Positions 1 through 8,402 of a DNA stretch of 64,000 nucleotides are shown here, in pieces. The notes under the pieces were generated by a model. It was not told where the DNA came from. It searched no databases and saw only the letters and a program-made list of their open reading frames with translations. Location of the stretch: assembly GCF_002855555.1 (NCBI RefSeq), contig NZ_PKRT01000001.1, positions 1,516,001-1,580,000 of the forward strand, given 5' to 3'. The DNA comes from Novosphingobium sp. TH158 (GTDB lineage: Bacteria > Pseudomonadota > Alphaproteobacteria > Sphingomonadales > Sphingomonadaceae). Made by a program: the position numbers and the translations under genes. How positions within the stretch are numbered: the first letter of the stretch is position 1; each line of letters opens with the position of its first letter.

Positions 1-1388
1 AATTCGCCGTTCGGTTCATAGGCAATCGCGGCAATCCGCGCGGTTCCGCCCAGCTCGCTGCCCGCTTCGAGTAGCACCACCTTGTGCCCGCGCAAGGTGA
101 GCCGCCGCGCCGCTTCCATGCCGCCGGGGCCGCCGCCGACCACGACAACCCGCTTCGGCTCGGTTGCAGGGGCGAGCAGGTTCGCGCGCTCATAACCAAG
201 GTCGGCATTGACCGCGCAGCGCAGCGGCGAGGCCATCATCGCCTTGCTGAAGCAGGTGTAGCAGACGATGCAGGGGCGGACCGCCGCCTTCCCGCCCGCC
301 GCCAGATTCTTCGCAAAGTCGGGATCGGCAAGCTGCTTGCGGCCCATGGCCATGAAATCGAACTTGCCCTCCCCGATCGCTTGGTCCGCCCTTTCCGGGT
401 CGATGCGGCCAACGGCGATCACCGGGATTTTCACGGCGGCCTTGATCGCCGCAGCATAGGGGATCAGCTTGGCCGGCTCGTGCGGCAGGTAGGAACTGGT
501 GAGCCCGCGGGCGACGCTGATGTCGTGGTTGGCCGAAGCCGTGATGGCATCGGCACCGGCGGCTTCGGCCACCTGCGCGAAATAGCAGGCTTCTTCGCTG
601 GTAAGGCCGTTGTCCGTGAAGAACTCCACCGAATCGAGCTTGCACCACACGGGATAGTCCGGCCCGACGCGGGCTCGCACTGCCTCGGTCACCTCGCGCA
701 GCAGGCGGGCGCGGTTCTCCAGCGAGCCGCCGTAGTCATCGGTCCGCCGGTTGCTCCCGCGCGAGAGGAAGCCGGCAATGATATAGCCGTGGCCGCCGTG
801 TATCTCGACCGCGTCGAAACCCGCCTGCTTTGCGCGCAGGGCACCGGCGGCGAACCATTCGACCAGCTGGGCAATTTCTTCCGGTCCGATTTCCCTGAAC
901 CTGGGTGGCGAGGTGATCCTAGCCGCCTGGGTCAGCGCACGCTCGTCAGGATAGAGTGCGCCCTGAAAGCCCCTGCCCTTGGGCGGCAGCGGCATGGAGG
1001 GAACCCAGACATCGCGCCCGTCGATCATGTCGCGCGCAGCGTTAATTCCAGCGAAGTGCAGTTGCAGCGCGATCCGCGCCCCATGCTGCTTTACCGCTCC
1101 GGCCAGCCTTGCCAGGCCCGGAATATACTTGTCGTCCGAAATGCCGATCTGGTTGAAAAGCGCGGCGCCCTGCGGCCAGCCCACGGCCACAGCCTCGGTA
1201 ATGATCAGGCCGACGCCGCCGCGGGCGCGCGCTTCGTAATAGGCGACCAGTTCATCACCGAAGAAGCCGCCCGGTTCGGCCAGGTTGGTGCCCATCGCAC
1301 TCTGCATCAGCCGGTTGCGGATCTCCAGGCTGCCGATCCGCCCGGGCGAGAGAAGGTGCCTTAATGCTGTCACTGCTTTCTCCCCCAT
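1..1388 (-). CDS. NADH:flavin oxidoreductase, 2,4-dienoyl-CoA reductase-like (3' end outside window)
   Basis: The reverse strand stays open from an ATG at 1388 to the window edge, giving about 462 residues. The N-terminal part reads as an old-yellow-enzyme TIM barrel (start SPGRIGSLEIRNRL, the HGGHGY active-site segment near residue 190). A cysteine cluster C-x2-C-x2-C-x11-C follows and should hold an Fe-S centre. The last visible part has the dinucleotide fold GGGPGGMEAA. This FMN/Fe-S/FAD order is that of FadH-type reductases, which reduce enoyl double bonds. The true substrate cannot be told. An alternative GTG start at 1373 has a better ribosome site (GGGGGAG); the ATG at 1388 has only AGGA. 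The C-terminus is missing because of the window boundary. Confidence 0.88.
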   Translation of the reverse strand, partial: MGEKAVTALRHLLSPGRIGSLEIRNRLMQSAMGTNLAEPGGFFGDELVAYYEARARGGVGLIITEAVAVGWPQGAALFNQIGISDDKYIPGLARLAGAVKQHGARIALQLHFAGINAARDMIDGRDVWVPSMPLPPKGRGFQGALYPDERALTQAARITSPPRFREIGPEEIAQLVEWFAAGALRAKQAGFDAVEIHGGHGYIIAGFLSRGSNRRTDDYGGSLENRARLLREVTEAVRARVGPDYPVWCKLDSVEFFTDNGLTSEEACYFAQVAEAAGADAITASANHDISVARGLTSSYLPHEPAKLIPYAAAIKAAVKIPVIAVGRIDPERADQAIGEGKFDFMAMGRKQLADPDFAKNLAAGGKAAVRPCIVCYTCFSKAMMASPLRCAVNADLGYERANLLAPATEPKRVVVVGGGPGGMEAARRLTLRGHKVVLLEAGSELGGTARIAAIAYEPNGE

Positions 1389-1533
1389 TCCATCCTGGTC
1401 CGGCTGTTCCGCAATCCGGCGTCTCTTCGTTGCGGCTCTGAACGCACCATATCACCGCGGCATGGGTCAAGCGCCGATTTGTACTGGGGCCAGTGAGGCA
1501 CTTGTAGTAGACTTCGGTGATGCCCGACGCGCA

Positions 1534-2421
1534 ATGCAGACCCTAGTGACCGGCCTGATCGAGCTTGGCAACGCGGCCTGCAGGCTGGTCCTCGATCCCG
1601 ATCGGGGAGGCTCGATTGTCGCGTTCGAATGGAACGGCAATGCCGTCATGCGGCAGGCCTGCGGGCCGGGCGTGCTGGATGCGGCCTGCTTTCCGCTGGT
1701 GCCGTTCTCCAACCGCATCGCACAAGGGCGCTTCACCTTCGAAGGCAAGGAAATCACGATCGCGCCGAATTTTCCCGGCACGGGAAACCAGCCCCACCCG
1801 ATGCACGGGTTCGGCTGGCTGGCGAACTGGACCGTCGCCCAATCGGCGCCAGACCGCGCGGTACTGGCGCATGAATATGACGGCGGGGAGTGGCCCGGGC
1901 CATACCATGCCGAGCAGGTCTTCACCCTGCTGCCGCAGGGCCTTGAGGTTGAACTGGCCGTCACCGCACTGGGCAACGATCCCATGCCGGCAGGCCTGGG
2001 CTTTCACCCCTATTTCCCGCGCGATGCGGACACGGTCTACCACGGCCTGCACCGCGGCGAATGGCAGACCGGCAATGATGGCCTGCCCCGAAGCCTGCTG
2101 CTGAAGGACCGCGCCGTAGACTGGTGGCATGGCCAGCCCGTTGGCGGGCGCACCGTCGATATGGTCTATACCATGCGCGAAGGGATGCTGCGGATCAGCT
2201 GGCCCTCGCGCGGGATGGCCGTGACGATCGATCCCGATCCCCTGCTATCCTGCACCACCGTCTATGTGCCGGAGGGCGAGACGTTCTTCTGCGTCGAGCC
2301 GGTGAGCCACCGCACCGATGCGATTAATGCCCGAGGGCTTGACCGAATGCGCGTGCTCCAACCGGGGGAAACGCTGAAGGCTGGCATGCGACTGCGCATT
2401 CAGCCACTGGCTGCGAGCTAG
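1534..2421 (+). CDS. aldose 1-epimerase (galactose mutarotase-like) family protein
   Basis: The product of about 295 residues has the hallmarks of the mutarotase fold: an early N-R-I segment (FSNRIAQG), the histidine motif HPMHGFGW, a second histidine in GFHPYF, and a late glutamate region (FFCVEPVSH). Family members interconvert alpha and beta anomers of sugars in the cytoplasm. Length is slightly shorter than the usual 300-340. I chose the ATG at 1534 because recognisable family sequence begins right after it. An in-frame ATG at 1462 would add 24 residues without family likeness. No strong ribosome site is seen at either. It is divergent from the reductase at 1-1388 and convergent with the FAH-family gene. 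The sugar substrate is unknown. Confidence 0.85.
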   Translation: MQTLVTGLIELGNAACRLVLDPDRGGSIVAFEWNGNAVMRQACGPGVLDAACFPLVPFSNRIAQGRFTFEGKEITIAPNFPGTGNQPHPMHGFGWLANWTVAQSAPDRAVLAHEYDGGEWPGPYHAEQVFTLLPQGLEVELAVTALGNDPMPAGLGFHPYFPRDADTVYHGLHRGEWQTGNDGLPRSLLLKDRAVDWWHGQPVGGRTVDMVYTMREGMLRISWPSRGMAVTIDPDPLLSCTTVYVPEGETFFCVEPVSHRTDAINARGLDRMRVLQPGETLKAGMRLRIQPLAAS

Positions 2422-2442
2422 CTTCGCGAACGACAGGCGGAT

Positions 2443-3141
2443 TCAGCTTTCTGCGCGCGGACCGATCGTTATCCGCGTATCCGAGAGCCCGGCAATCGAG
2501 ACAACAATCTCGTCTTCCGGCGTCACCGGGCCGACCCCCGCAGGCGTGCCGGTGTAGATCAGGTCGCCCGGCTCAAGCCGATAGGCCTGCGAAACATAAG
2601 CGATGATATCGGCAACCGGCCAGATCATCTCGGCAAGGTCGCCATCCTGCCGAACCTCGCCGTTGACCGTAAGCCGGATCGATCCGGCCGTCGGGTGCCC
2701 CGTCTCGCTGGCGGGGTGGATCAGCCCCAGCGGCGCGGCCTGCTCGAAATTCTTGCCGGTATCCCACGGCCGCCCCTTGTCGCGCGCCTCGAACTGGAGG
2801 TCGCGGCGGGTCATGTCGAGCCCGGTGGCATAGCCGTAAACATGCGAAAGCGCCTGTGCCGGGTCGATATTGCGCCCGCCCCGGCCGATCGCCACGACCA
2901 GTTCCGCCTCGTAATGCAGGTTCGAGGTGAGCGGAGGATAGCAGATCGTCGTGCCGCTTGGCACCACGGCCTCAGCCCACTTGGTGAAGTAGAACGGTGC
3001 CTCGCGGTCGGGATCCATGCCCATTTCGCGCGCGTGGGCGGCATAGTTGCGGCCGATGCAGAACAGCCGGCGCACCGGGAACAGATGCCCGTCGCTGGTC
3101 GGGGCGAGTACCGGTTCGGGGGCGGGGAACAGCAGGCTCAA
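2443..3141 (-). CDS. fumarylacetoacetate hydrolase (FAH) family protein
   Basis: The 232-residue product carries the FAH core: FCIGRNYAAHAREMG near the start, the metal-binding acidic segment NLHYEAELVVAIG, a GLDMTRRDLQ segment and the C-terminal GDLIYTGTPAGVGP motif. Family members cleave C-C bonds in acyl-pyruvates, such as fumarylpyruvate, or decarboxylate related oxo-acids at the end of aromatic-ring catabolism. I chose the TTG at 3141 because GGGAG lies about 9 bases upstream and because family length fits. An ATG at 3207 would add an unlike N-terminal tail. It lies beside an acyl-activating enzyme and an OYE-type reductase, which fits a catabolic role. The exact substrate is not deducible. 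Confidence 0.87.
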   Translation of the reverse strand: MSLLFPAPEPVLAPTSDGHLFPVRRLFCIGRNYAAHAREMGMDPDREAPFYFTKWAEAVVPSGTTICYPPLTSNLHYEAELVVAIGRGGRNIDPAQALSHVYGYATGLDMTRRDLQFEARDKGRPWDTGKNFEQAAPLGLIHPASETGHPTAGSIRLTVNGEVRQDGDLAEMIWPVADIIAYVSQAYRLEPGDLIYTGTPAGVGPVTPEDEIVVSIAGLSDTRITIGPRAES

Positions 3142-3422
3142 CGGATGTACTCCCGGTATGGATCGCGACTGGTTTGCGGCGCCGGCGTGGCTCGTTGCGC
3201 AGTCCACGCCCTGTCCGGCATTCCATGCCGCGCCAGGTCTGTAAGGGCAACCGGGAGCTTAAAGCAGGTGTCGCCTGTCTCCACACTAATCGACCGCACC
3301 GGATCAGCTTGGCTTTTCGGACGCTCGGCAAAGTTCCGGCACCCTTGCGCGTCAGGCATGGATAAATTACACGGTATTACACAAATGCGGAGCGGCCTGA
3401 TCCGACTCCGCAAAGGGAAAGG

Positions 3423-4775
3423 ATGACCATGACCGGCACCGTCGAACAGCTGCTTTCCCACATGCCCGCGCGGACAGGCTTCGACCTGCCCTATGCCGAG
3501 GTCCGCGAGGCACAGCTGGCGGCGCTGGGTGAACGCTTCCGCCAGGCGGTGGAACGGATCAAGCTGGTGCGGCACCGCGCAGAAGAGGCGGGCATCACCG
3601 GGATCCGCACCCTGGAAGACGTGGTGCCGCTGCTGCTGCCGCACACGGCCTACAAGAGCTATCCGGAAAGCTTCCTGACCAGCAAACGCTGGGACCGGCT
3701 GACGCGCTGGCTGGGAACGGTGAGCAGCCAGCCGGTCGACAACATCGACGTGTCGGGCGTGGAGGATGTCGATGGCTGGATCGCCGCATGCGAGGCTGCG
3801 GGACATTTCGTTTCCTGCACCAGCGGCACTACCGGCAAACCGGCCATGCTGCCCGCCAGCAAGGCGGATCTGGAATTTGCCGCCCGCGAAGGGGTGGAGG
3901 CGGTGCAATGGGGCAGCGCCATCCGCGCCGGTGACAAGCGCATCGTGGCCGGTTTTGCCGCCACCGCGCAGACTTCCCGCAATGCCGCCAACGGCGGCGC
4001 GATGATCCAGGCCTTCGTCGATTTCACCAGGATACCGGCGCCTAGCGATGCACCTGTCATCACCATCGGTTCGATCACCAGGATGATCGAATTGCGCAAG
4101 GCAATCGCCGACGGCACCGCCGCGCCCGAGGAAATCGCCGCCTTCGAGCGCGAAAGCGCCACGCGACAGGCCGGGCTCGACGGCGCGCTGGATGCGGCTG
4201 TAGAGCACATCATCGCCAGCCGCAGCGAACGGCTGATGATCATGGCCATGTGGGCGCCCCTGTTCCAGCTTGCCGAAAAGGTCCGCGCACGCGGCCTTTC
4301 CGCCAAGGACTTCCATCCGGAAAACGGCGTGTTCCTGGGCGGCGGCCTGAAGGGCGCGCGGCTGCCCGAAAACTACAAGGAATACATCTACGAGACGTTC
4401 AATCTCTCGCCCGAATACATTTACCAGATGTACGGCATGCAGGAGACGCAAACCTCGATGGCCCGCTGCTCGCACGGGCGCTATCACATTCCGGCCTGGA
4501 TGGTCTGCCTGCCGCTCGACAAGGAGGGTTCCTCCCTCCTGCCCATCGGCGACGAAGAAATCACCGCGCGTGCGGCCTTTTTCGACCTTTCGCTGGAAGG
4601 GCGCTGGGGCGGCATCATCTCGGGCGACCGCATCGAGGTGGATTTCCGTCCCTGCACCTGCGGCTCGCCATCACCCTCGATCCGCGACACCATCGCGCGC
4701 TTCGCCGACCTTGAGGGCGATGACAAGATCGCCTGCTCCGGCACGGTCGATGCCTATGTTCGCGGCGTAGCCTGA
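3423..4775 (+). CDS. LuxE/PaaK-like acyl-activating (AMP-forming) enzyme
   Basis: The 450-residue protein has the adenylate-forming P-loop SCTSGTTGKPAM near residue 137, a MYGMQETQ segment matching the A5 motif of the superfamily, and a C-terminal GRWGGIISGDRIEV stretch followed by CTCGSPSPSI. That ending resembles the cysteine-containing end of phenylacetate-CoA-ligase-like and LuxE-like proteins. It should activate a carboxylic acid to an acyl-adenylate and pass it to CoA or a protein thiol. The substrate is unknown. The start may be the ATG at 3423 or at 3429, with GGGAAAGG just upstream favouring 3429. Its 3' end lies only 5 bases from the convergent TetR gene, which is a candidate regulator. 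Confidence 0.8.
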   Translation: MTMTGTVEQLLSHMPARTGFDLPYAEVREAQLAALGERFRQAVERIKLVRHRAEEAGITGIRTLEDVVPLLLPHTAYKSYPESFLTSKRWDRLTRWLGTVSSQPVDNIDVSGVEDVDGWIAACEAAGHFVSCTSGTTGKPAMLPASKADLEFAAREGVEAVQWGSAIRAGDKRIVAGFAATAQTSRNAANGGAMIQAFVDFTRIPAPSDAPVITIGSITRMIELRKAIADGTAAPEEIAAFERESATRQAGLDGALDAAVEHIIASRSERLMIMAMWAPLFQLAEKVRARGLSAKDFHPENGVFLGGGLKGARLPENYKEYIYETFNLSPEYIYQMYGMQETQTSMARCSHGRYHIPAWMVCLPLDKEGSSLLPIGDEEITARAAFFDLSLEGRWGGIISGDRIEVDFRPCTCGSPSPSIRDTIARFADLEGDDKIACSGTVDAYVRGVA

Positions 4776-4780
4776 GGAGA

Positions 4781-5374
4781 TCAGTCCATCGCCACGTGCC
4801 GGGGGACGAGCATCGGCTGGACAATCAGTTCGCGCAGCAGGGTGATGACGTTGGCAACGGGATAGTCCTCGTCCTGCGCCAGCCACCAGGCTAAAATTTC
4901 GAATAGGCCGCTGGCCACGAAGCGCGAGGCGAGCGACACCGGCAGCCAAGAGTTCATGCGTGGTCCGGTATCGCCGGTTTCCTGTGAAATCCGCGCGAAT
5001 TCGGCACGCATGGCGCCAGCCGCCGCGGTGGTCAGCAAGGACTTCCACAGGGCACGGTGCTGCTCGACATAGCCGCAAAGCTGCGCGAGGCTGGCTTCCG
5101 GCTGGCCGGGAACCATGGCCGGATAGGTCGTTTCCAGCAGCCGCCGGACCTGGTCTGCGGCGATATCCTCAAGCAGGTCTTCCTTGCTGCCATAGCGTCG
5201 GAAGAACACCGGATAACTGACCCCGGCGCGGCCAGTGATGTCGCGGATGGTGATTTCGTGGAACGGACGCTCTTCCAGCAGGGCCAGCAGAGCTGCACGC
5301 AAGGCCTCGCGCGAGCGCAAGGCGCGGGCATCGTCGGGACGCGACATGCGCTGGCTGGCTCGGCTGGTGGTCAT
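4781..5374 (-). CDS. TetR/AcrR family transcriptional regulator
   Basis: The protein of about 197 residues has the typical N-terminal TetR helix-turn-helix: a recognition segment EITIRDITGRAGVSYPVFFRRYGSKEDL with a preceding LLEERPF helix. A C-terminal all-helical ligand domain follows. It should be a DNA-binding repressor, probably of the neighbouring receptor or of the acyl-activating gene. It lies downstream of the TonB-dependent receptor on the same strand but beyond that gene's terminator. The ATG at 5374 is chosen; an internal ATG at 5347 is also possible and both ribosome sites are weak. The in-frame extension further upstream crosses the terminator hairpin and is unlikely to be translated. 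Confidence 0.85.
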   Translation of the reverse strand: MTTSRASQRMSRPDDARALRSREALRAALLALLEERPFHEITIRDITGRAGVSYPVFFRRYGSKEDLLEDIAADQVRRLLETTYPAMVPGQPEASLAQLCGYVEQHRALWKSLLTTAAAGAMRAEFARISQETGDTGPRMNSWLPVSLASRFVASGLFEILAWWLAQDEDYPVANVITLLRELIVQPMLVPRHVAMD

Positions 5375-5439
5375 CGTCGGTCTGGCGGCCTCGTCAGGGA
5401 TTCCGCATCCGGTCAAGCAGGCGCATGCAAGTCTGACAA

Positions 5440-5475
5440 CAAAAAAGGGCGGCGCAGGACTTGCCAGCACCGCCC
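5440..5475 (-). terminator. rho-independent terminator of the TonB-dependent receptor gene
   Basis: On the reverse strand, just after the receptor stop codon, a 9-bp stem (GGGCGGTGC pairing with GCGCCGCCC through one G-U) with an 11-base loop is followed by a run of six T. This is a classic intrinsic terminator shape. Confidence 0.85.
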
Positions 5476-5494
5476 CTTCTGCATTCCGCCTCGC

Positions 5495-8032
5495 TCAGCG
5501 CGAACCGAACGAATAGCGCATGGTCACACCGAATTCGCGCGGGGCGGTAACCGCAACCCCGCGATAGTTGCTGGTATAGGTCTGCGAGCCGATCGGCGAT
5601 GGCGTACCACCCGCGCTGAACAGCATGGTGGTCGAATTGTCGAGCGCCGCGCCGTCGCCAGAGACGAGCCGGGTAACGTTGCCCACGTTCTTGACATAGG
5701 CGCCCAGTTCCCACGAACCATCGGCAGCGCGCAGGCCGGCATAGAGGTTGACGATGCCATAGGAACCGACGTCGTCGATCGCGTTGGCCGGATCGTTCTT
5801 GGTGCTGCCTTTCCACGCCAGCAGGCCACGGACATAGCCCTTCATGCTGTCGGTCAGGTCAGCGTTGTATTCGGCCTGAACGGTGCCGCTCCATTCGGGC
5901 AGGAAGGTGGCCGAACCGCTGGCCGCGCACTGGGCGAGATGTTCGGTTCCGTAAGCCGCCTGGAGCTGAGCCAGTGTCGGGATGGCGGTATCCTGGATGC
6001 CGTCCTTGTTGACGTCGGTACAGGCCACCTTGGCGTTCTTCGAGATCGCGCTCTTCGACCAGTTGAGCGTCGTGCTCAGGCTGAAGTTGTCGGACGGGTT
6101 GTAGGCAAGATCGGCTTCCACGCCATCCACCTTCACCGGCACGGCGCTGATGAAGTTGAAGCGGCTGCGGGTGTCCTGGTTGCTGCTGTTGACGTTGATG
6201 TAATAGATGCCCGCGCCCGCCGCGCGGAACGGATAGTTCTGGAACGTCTGGTGGTAGTAGGTCGCGTTCAGGCGCACCTTGCGGTCCAGCCAGCTGGACT
6301 TGAAGCCCGCTTCATAGGACTTCGAGGTTTCCGAACCGAAAGTGGTGTGCACCAGTTCGAGCGGCGAATACCGGATCGAGAAGTTGCCGATGGCGCGTAC
6401 CGGCGGACGGGCCGAGCTGCCGGTCGATGCATAGACCATCAGGTCGTCGCTGAAGCGATGGCGGATCGATGCGCTGTAGATCGTGTGCGACAGGTCATAG
6501 TTGTTGTTGGTATTGGGCGTGACCGTGCACGAACCGGCGGCATAGGCCGCAGGGGTGCAGCTGATGAACAGGCCCTTCGCGTCGTTCTTGAACTTGATGT
6601 GACGCAGACCGCCCGAGATTTCCGTGCCCTGGCCAAGATAGGCGGTCAGGTTACCGAAGAACGATTCTTCGCGGGTGGTGCCCGGTGCGAGGTAGATCGG
6701 CGTGTTGTTGGCCAGCGTCGCCACGTTGTATAGCCGCATATCCCCGCCGCCAGCGAAGATCGGCGAGTAGATTTCCAGCACCGAGGGGCTGGAGAGGACG
6801 GTTTCCGATCCGCCCTTCTGGTTGAAATAGCCGATCACGTAATCGAACATGCCGGCGATCCGCTCGTCATTCTGCAGGCGGACTTCGTGGCTGACGTCGT
6901 TGCTCTTGGTCTGGGTATCCTGGCGCAGGGTCAGGTTGGGCCAGACGGCGCCGATATCGGAATTGGTGATCGGGTGGAACTTCGTGCGGGTATCCGCACC
7001 GACATAGATCAGGCGCTGGCCGGCAAAGCTTGCCTCTGCATTCCACTGGAAGAAGCGGAACGTGGTGGAAACGATGCGCGGCGAGAACATCACCGCCTTG
7101 CGATCGGCCAGGGTGATCGTGCCATAGTTGCCCGCCAGCGAAGTTGAGGGGAACGGCGCGGTAAAGGGCGCAATCGAGGCGGTAATCGCCCGGTCGACTG
7201 CAGGAACCGTGAAGCCCGGTACAGCCGCCTTCATGGATTCGACCTGATCGAACTGCGTCGCGTTGAAGCGCATGCCTTCATAGACGAAGCCGGCCTTGAA
7301 GAAATCGACCGGTTCGAAGGCGAGCGAAGCGCGGATGGCGTCAGTCTTTACCCGCGGCTCCTCGTTGTGGTTGATGCTGCGGATGCGGTTGCCCTGGCTG
7401 ACATCGCGCAGGCCTGCGACGCGGATCGCCAGAACGTCCTTGATGATCGGCGCGCCGACCCCGAACTGCACGTTGCGGGTTTCCCCCTCGCCGAAGGTGA
7501 GCGAGGCGGTGCCGCCGACTTCGCTGAGGTCGGGCTTGCGCCAGTTTATGTTGATTGCGCCCGACGGCGTGGAACGGCCGCGCAACGTGCCTTGTGGGCC
7601 GCGTTCCACCGTGATCTGCCCGATATCGAACATGGCTTGGAGCGCCAGGTTCGAACTGACCGGAACGTCATTGATGTAATACTGGATCGTGCCGTTGTTG
7701 CCCGAAACGTTCACGTCGTGGTTGACGCCGCGCATCGACGAGGACGAGCCGATGCCGTTGGAGTTGGAGACGAGCGACAGGCCCGGCACCACCGTGGTGA
7801 TTTCGCGCACGTCGCGGATGTTCAGCTTGTCGATCTGCTCTGCGGTTACCGCGTTGATCACCTGCGGCACGTCCTGCACGCTTTCGTCGCGGCGGCGGGC
7901 CTGGACGATGATGGTATCATCGACGCTGGCGTTTTCGTCGTTGTCGGCGGCTCCGGATGATTGTGCCTGTGCAGAGCCCGCAAGGGCAACCAGGCTGATG
8001 CTCGCCAAGGCAATCGAACGCAGGATACGCAT
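5495..8032 (-). CDS. TonB-dependent outer-membrane receptor
   Basis: The 845-residue product begins with a clear signal peptide (MRILRSIALASISLVALAG, cleavage after AQA), then a TonB-box-like segment DDTIIVQARRR and a plug domain (VQDVPQVINAVTAEQI, then RGVNHD and VERGPQGTLRGR). A long beta-barrel ends in YSFGSR. Such receptors import siderophores, vitamins or, often in sphingomonads, carbon substrates using TonB energy. The substrate is unknown. The neighbours (acyl-activating enzyme, FAH hydrolase) suggest an organic nutrient. The ATG at 8032 is well supported by GAGGAGGGG eight bases upstream. A longer in-frame reading to 8281 exists but would place the signal peptide inside the protein. 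Confidence 0.93.
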   Translation of the reverse strand: MRILRSIALASISLVALAGSAQAQSSGAADNDENASVDDTIIVQARRRDESVQDVPQVINAVTAEQIDKLNIRDVREITTVVPGLSLVSNSNGIGSSSSMRGVNHDVNVSGNNGTIQYYINDVPVSSNLALQAMFDIGQITVERGPQGTLRGRSTPSGAININWRKPDLSEVGGTASLTFGEGETRNVQFGVGAPIIKDVLAIRVAGLRDVSQGNRIRSINHNEEPRVKTDAIRASLAFEPVDFFKAGFVYEGMRFNATQFDQVESMKAAVPGFTVPAVDRAITASIAPFTAPFPSTSLAGNYGTITLADRKAVMFSPRIVSTTFRFFQWNAEASFAGQRLIYVGADTRTKFHPITNSDIGAVWPNLTLRQDTQTKSNDVSHEVRLQNDERIAGMFDYVIGYFNQKGGSETVLSSPSVLEIYSPIFAGGGDMRLYNVATLANNTPIYLAPGTTREESFFGNLTAYLGQGTEISGGLRHIKFKNDAKGLFISCTPAAYAAGSCTVTPNTNNNYDLSHTIYSASIRHRFSDDLMVYASTGSSARPPVRAIGNFSIRYSPLELVHTTFGSETSKSYEAGFKSSWLDRKVRLNATYYHQTFQNYPFRAAGAGIYYINVNSSNQDTRSRFNFISAVPVKVDGVEADLAYNPSDNFSLSTTLNWSKSAISKNAKVACTDVNKDGIQDTAIPTLAQLQAAYGTEHLAQCAASGSATFLPEWSGTVQAEYNADLTDSMKGYVRGLLAWKGSTKNDPANAIDDVGSYGIVNLYAGLRAADGSWELGAYVKNVGNVTRLVSGDGAALDNSTTMLFSAGGTPSPIGSQTYTSNYRGVAVTAPREFGVTMRYSFGSR

Positions 8033-8402
8033 ACACCCCTCCTCTGTCTCTCCGCCGGGATCTTCTGACCGGCCAGAATTTATGCTATTTACTGTCGCAT
8101 AGGCTGTCCAGCAAATTATGCCACACAGTGAAGCACAGGCAGCAGCCAGGGGTACACGGCCACAATCGGGATAGAGGGGAAGGAGGAAAGCAGGCCGCGG
8201 CAGATCGGGGTCTCGCCCCGATTGCGGCTTGGGCCAAACTGACGCCATTTGGCCAACGGGCGGTGCCGGTATGTCCGACACCGCCCTTGGGAGGAATACG
8301 CAGGCTATCGCTGGCGCGAAACACTGTCCAGAATTTTGTGCGTCATTGTATAGCGCAAGATGGACGAACGGGGAGAGTTACACGCCCTCGGTCCAGGAGC
8401 GC
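8033..8402. other. 370-bp intergenic region between helicase end and receptor start
   Basis: This gap holds the promoter region of the receptor gene. The octamer CTGTCCAG occurs at 8104-8111 and again at 8324-8331, each followed by A/T-rich sequence. I see no gene, RNA element or confident promoter. Confidence 0.4.

Noticed and set aside
84..1364. Long open frame on the + strand opposite the OYE-like gene
   Set aside because: Its protein has no family sequence and is rich in Ala/Arg/Gly, typical of the shadow of a high-GC gene. The reverse strand encodes a clear reductase.
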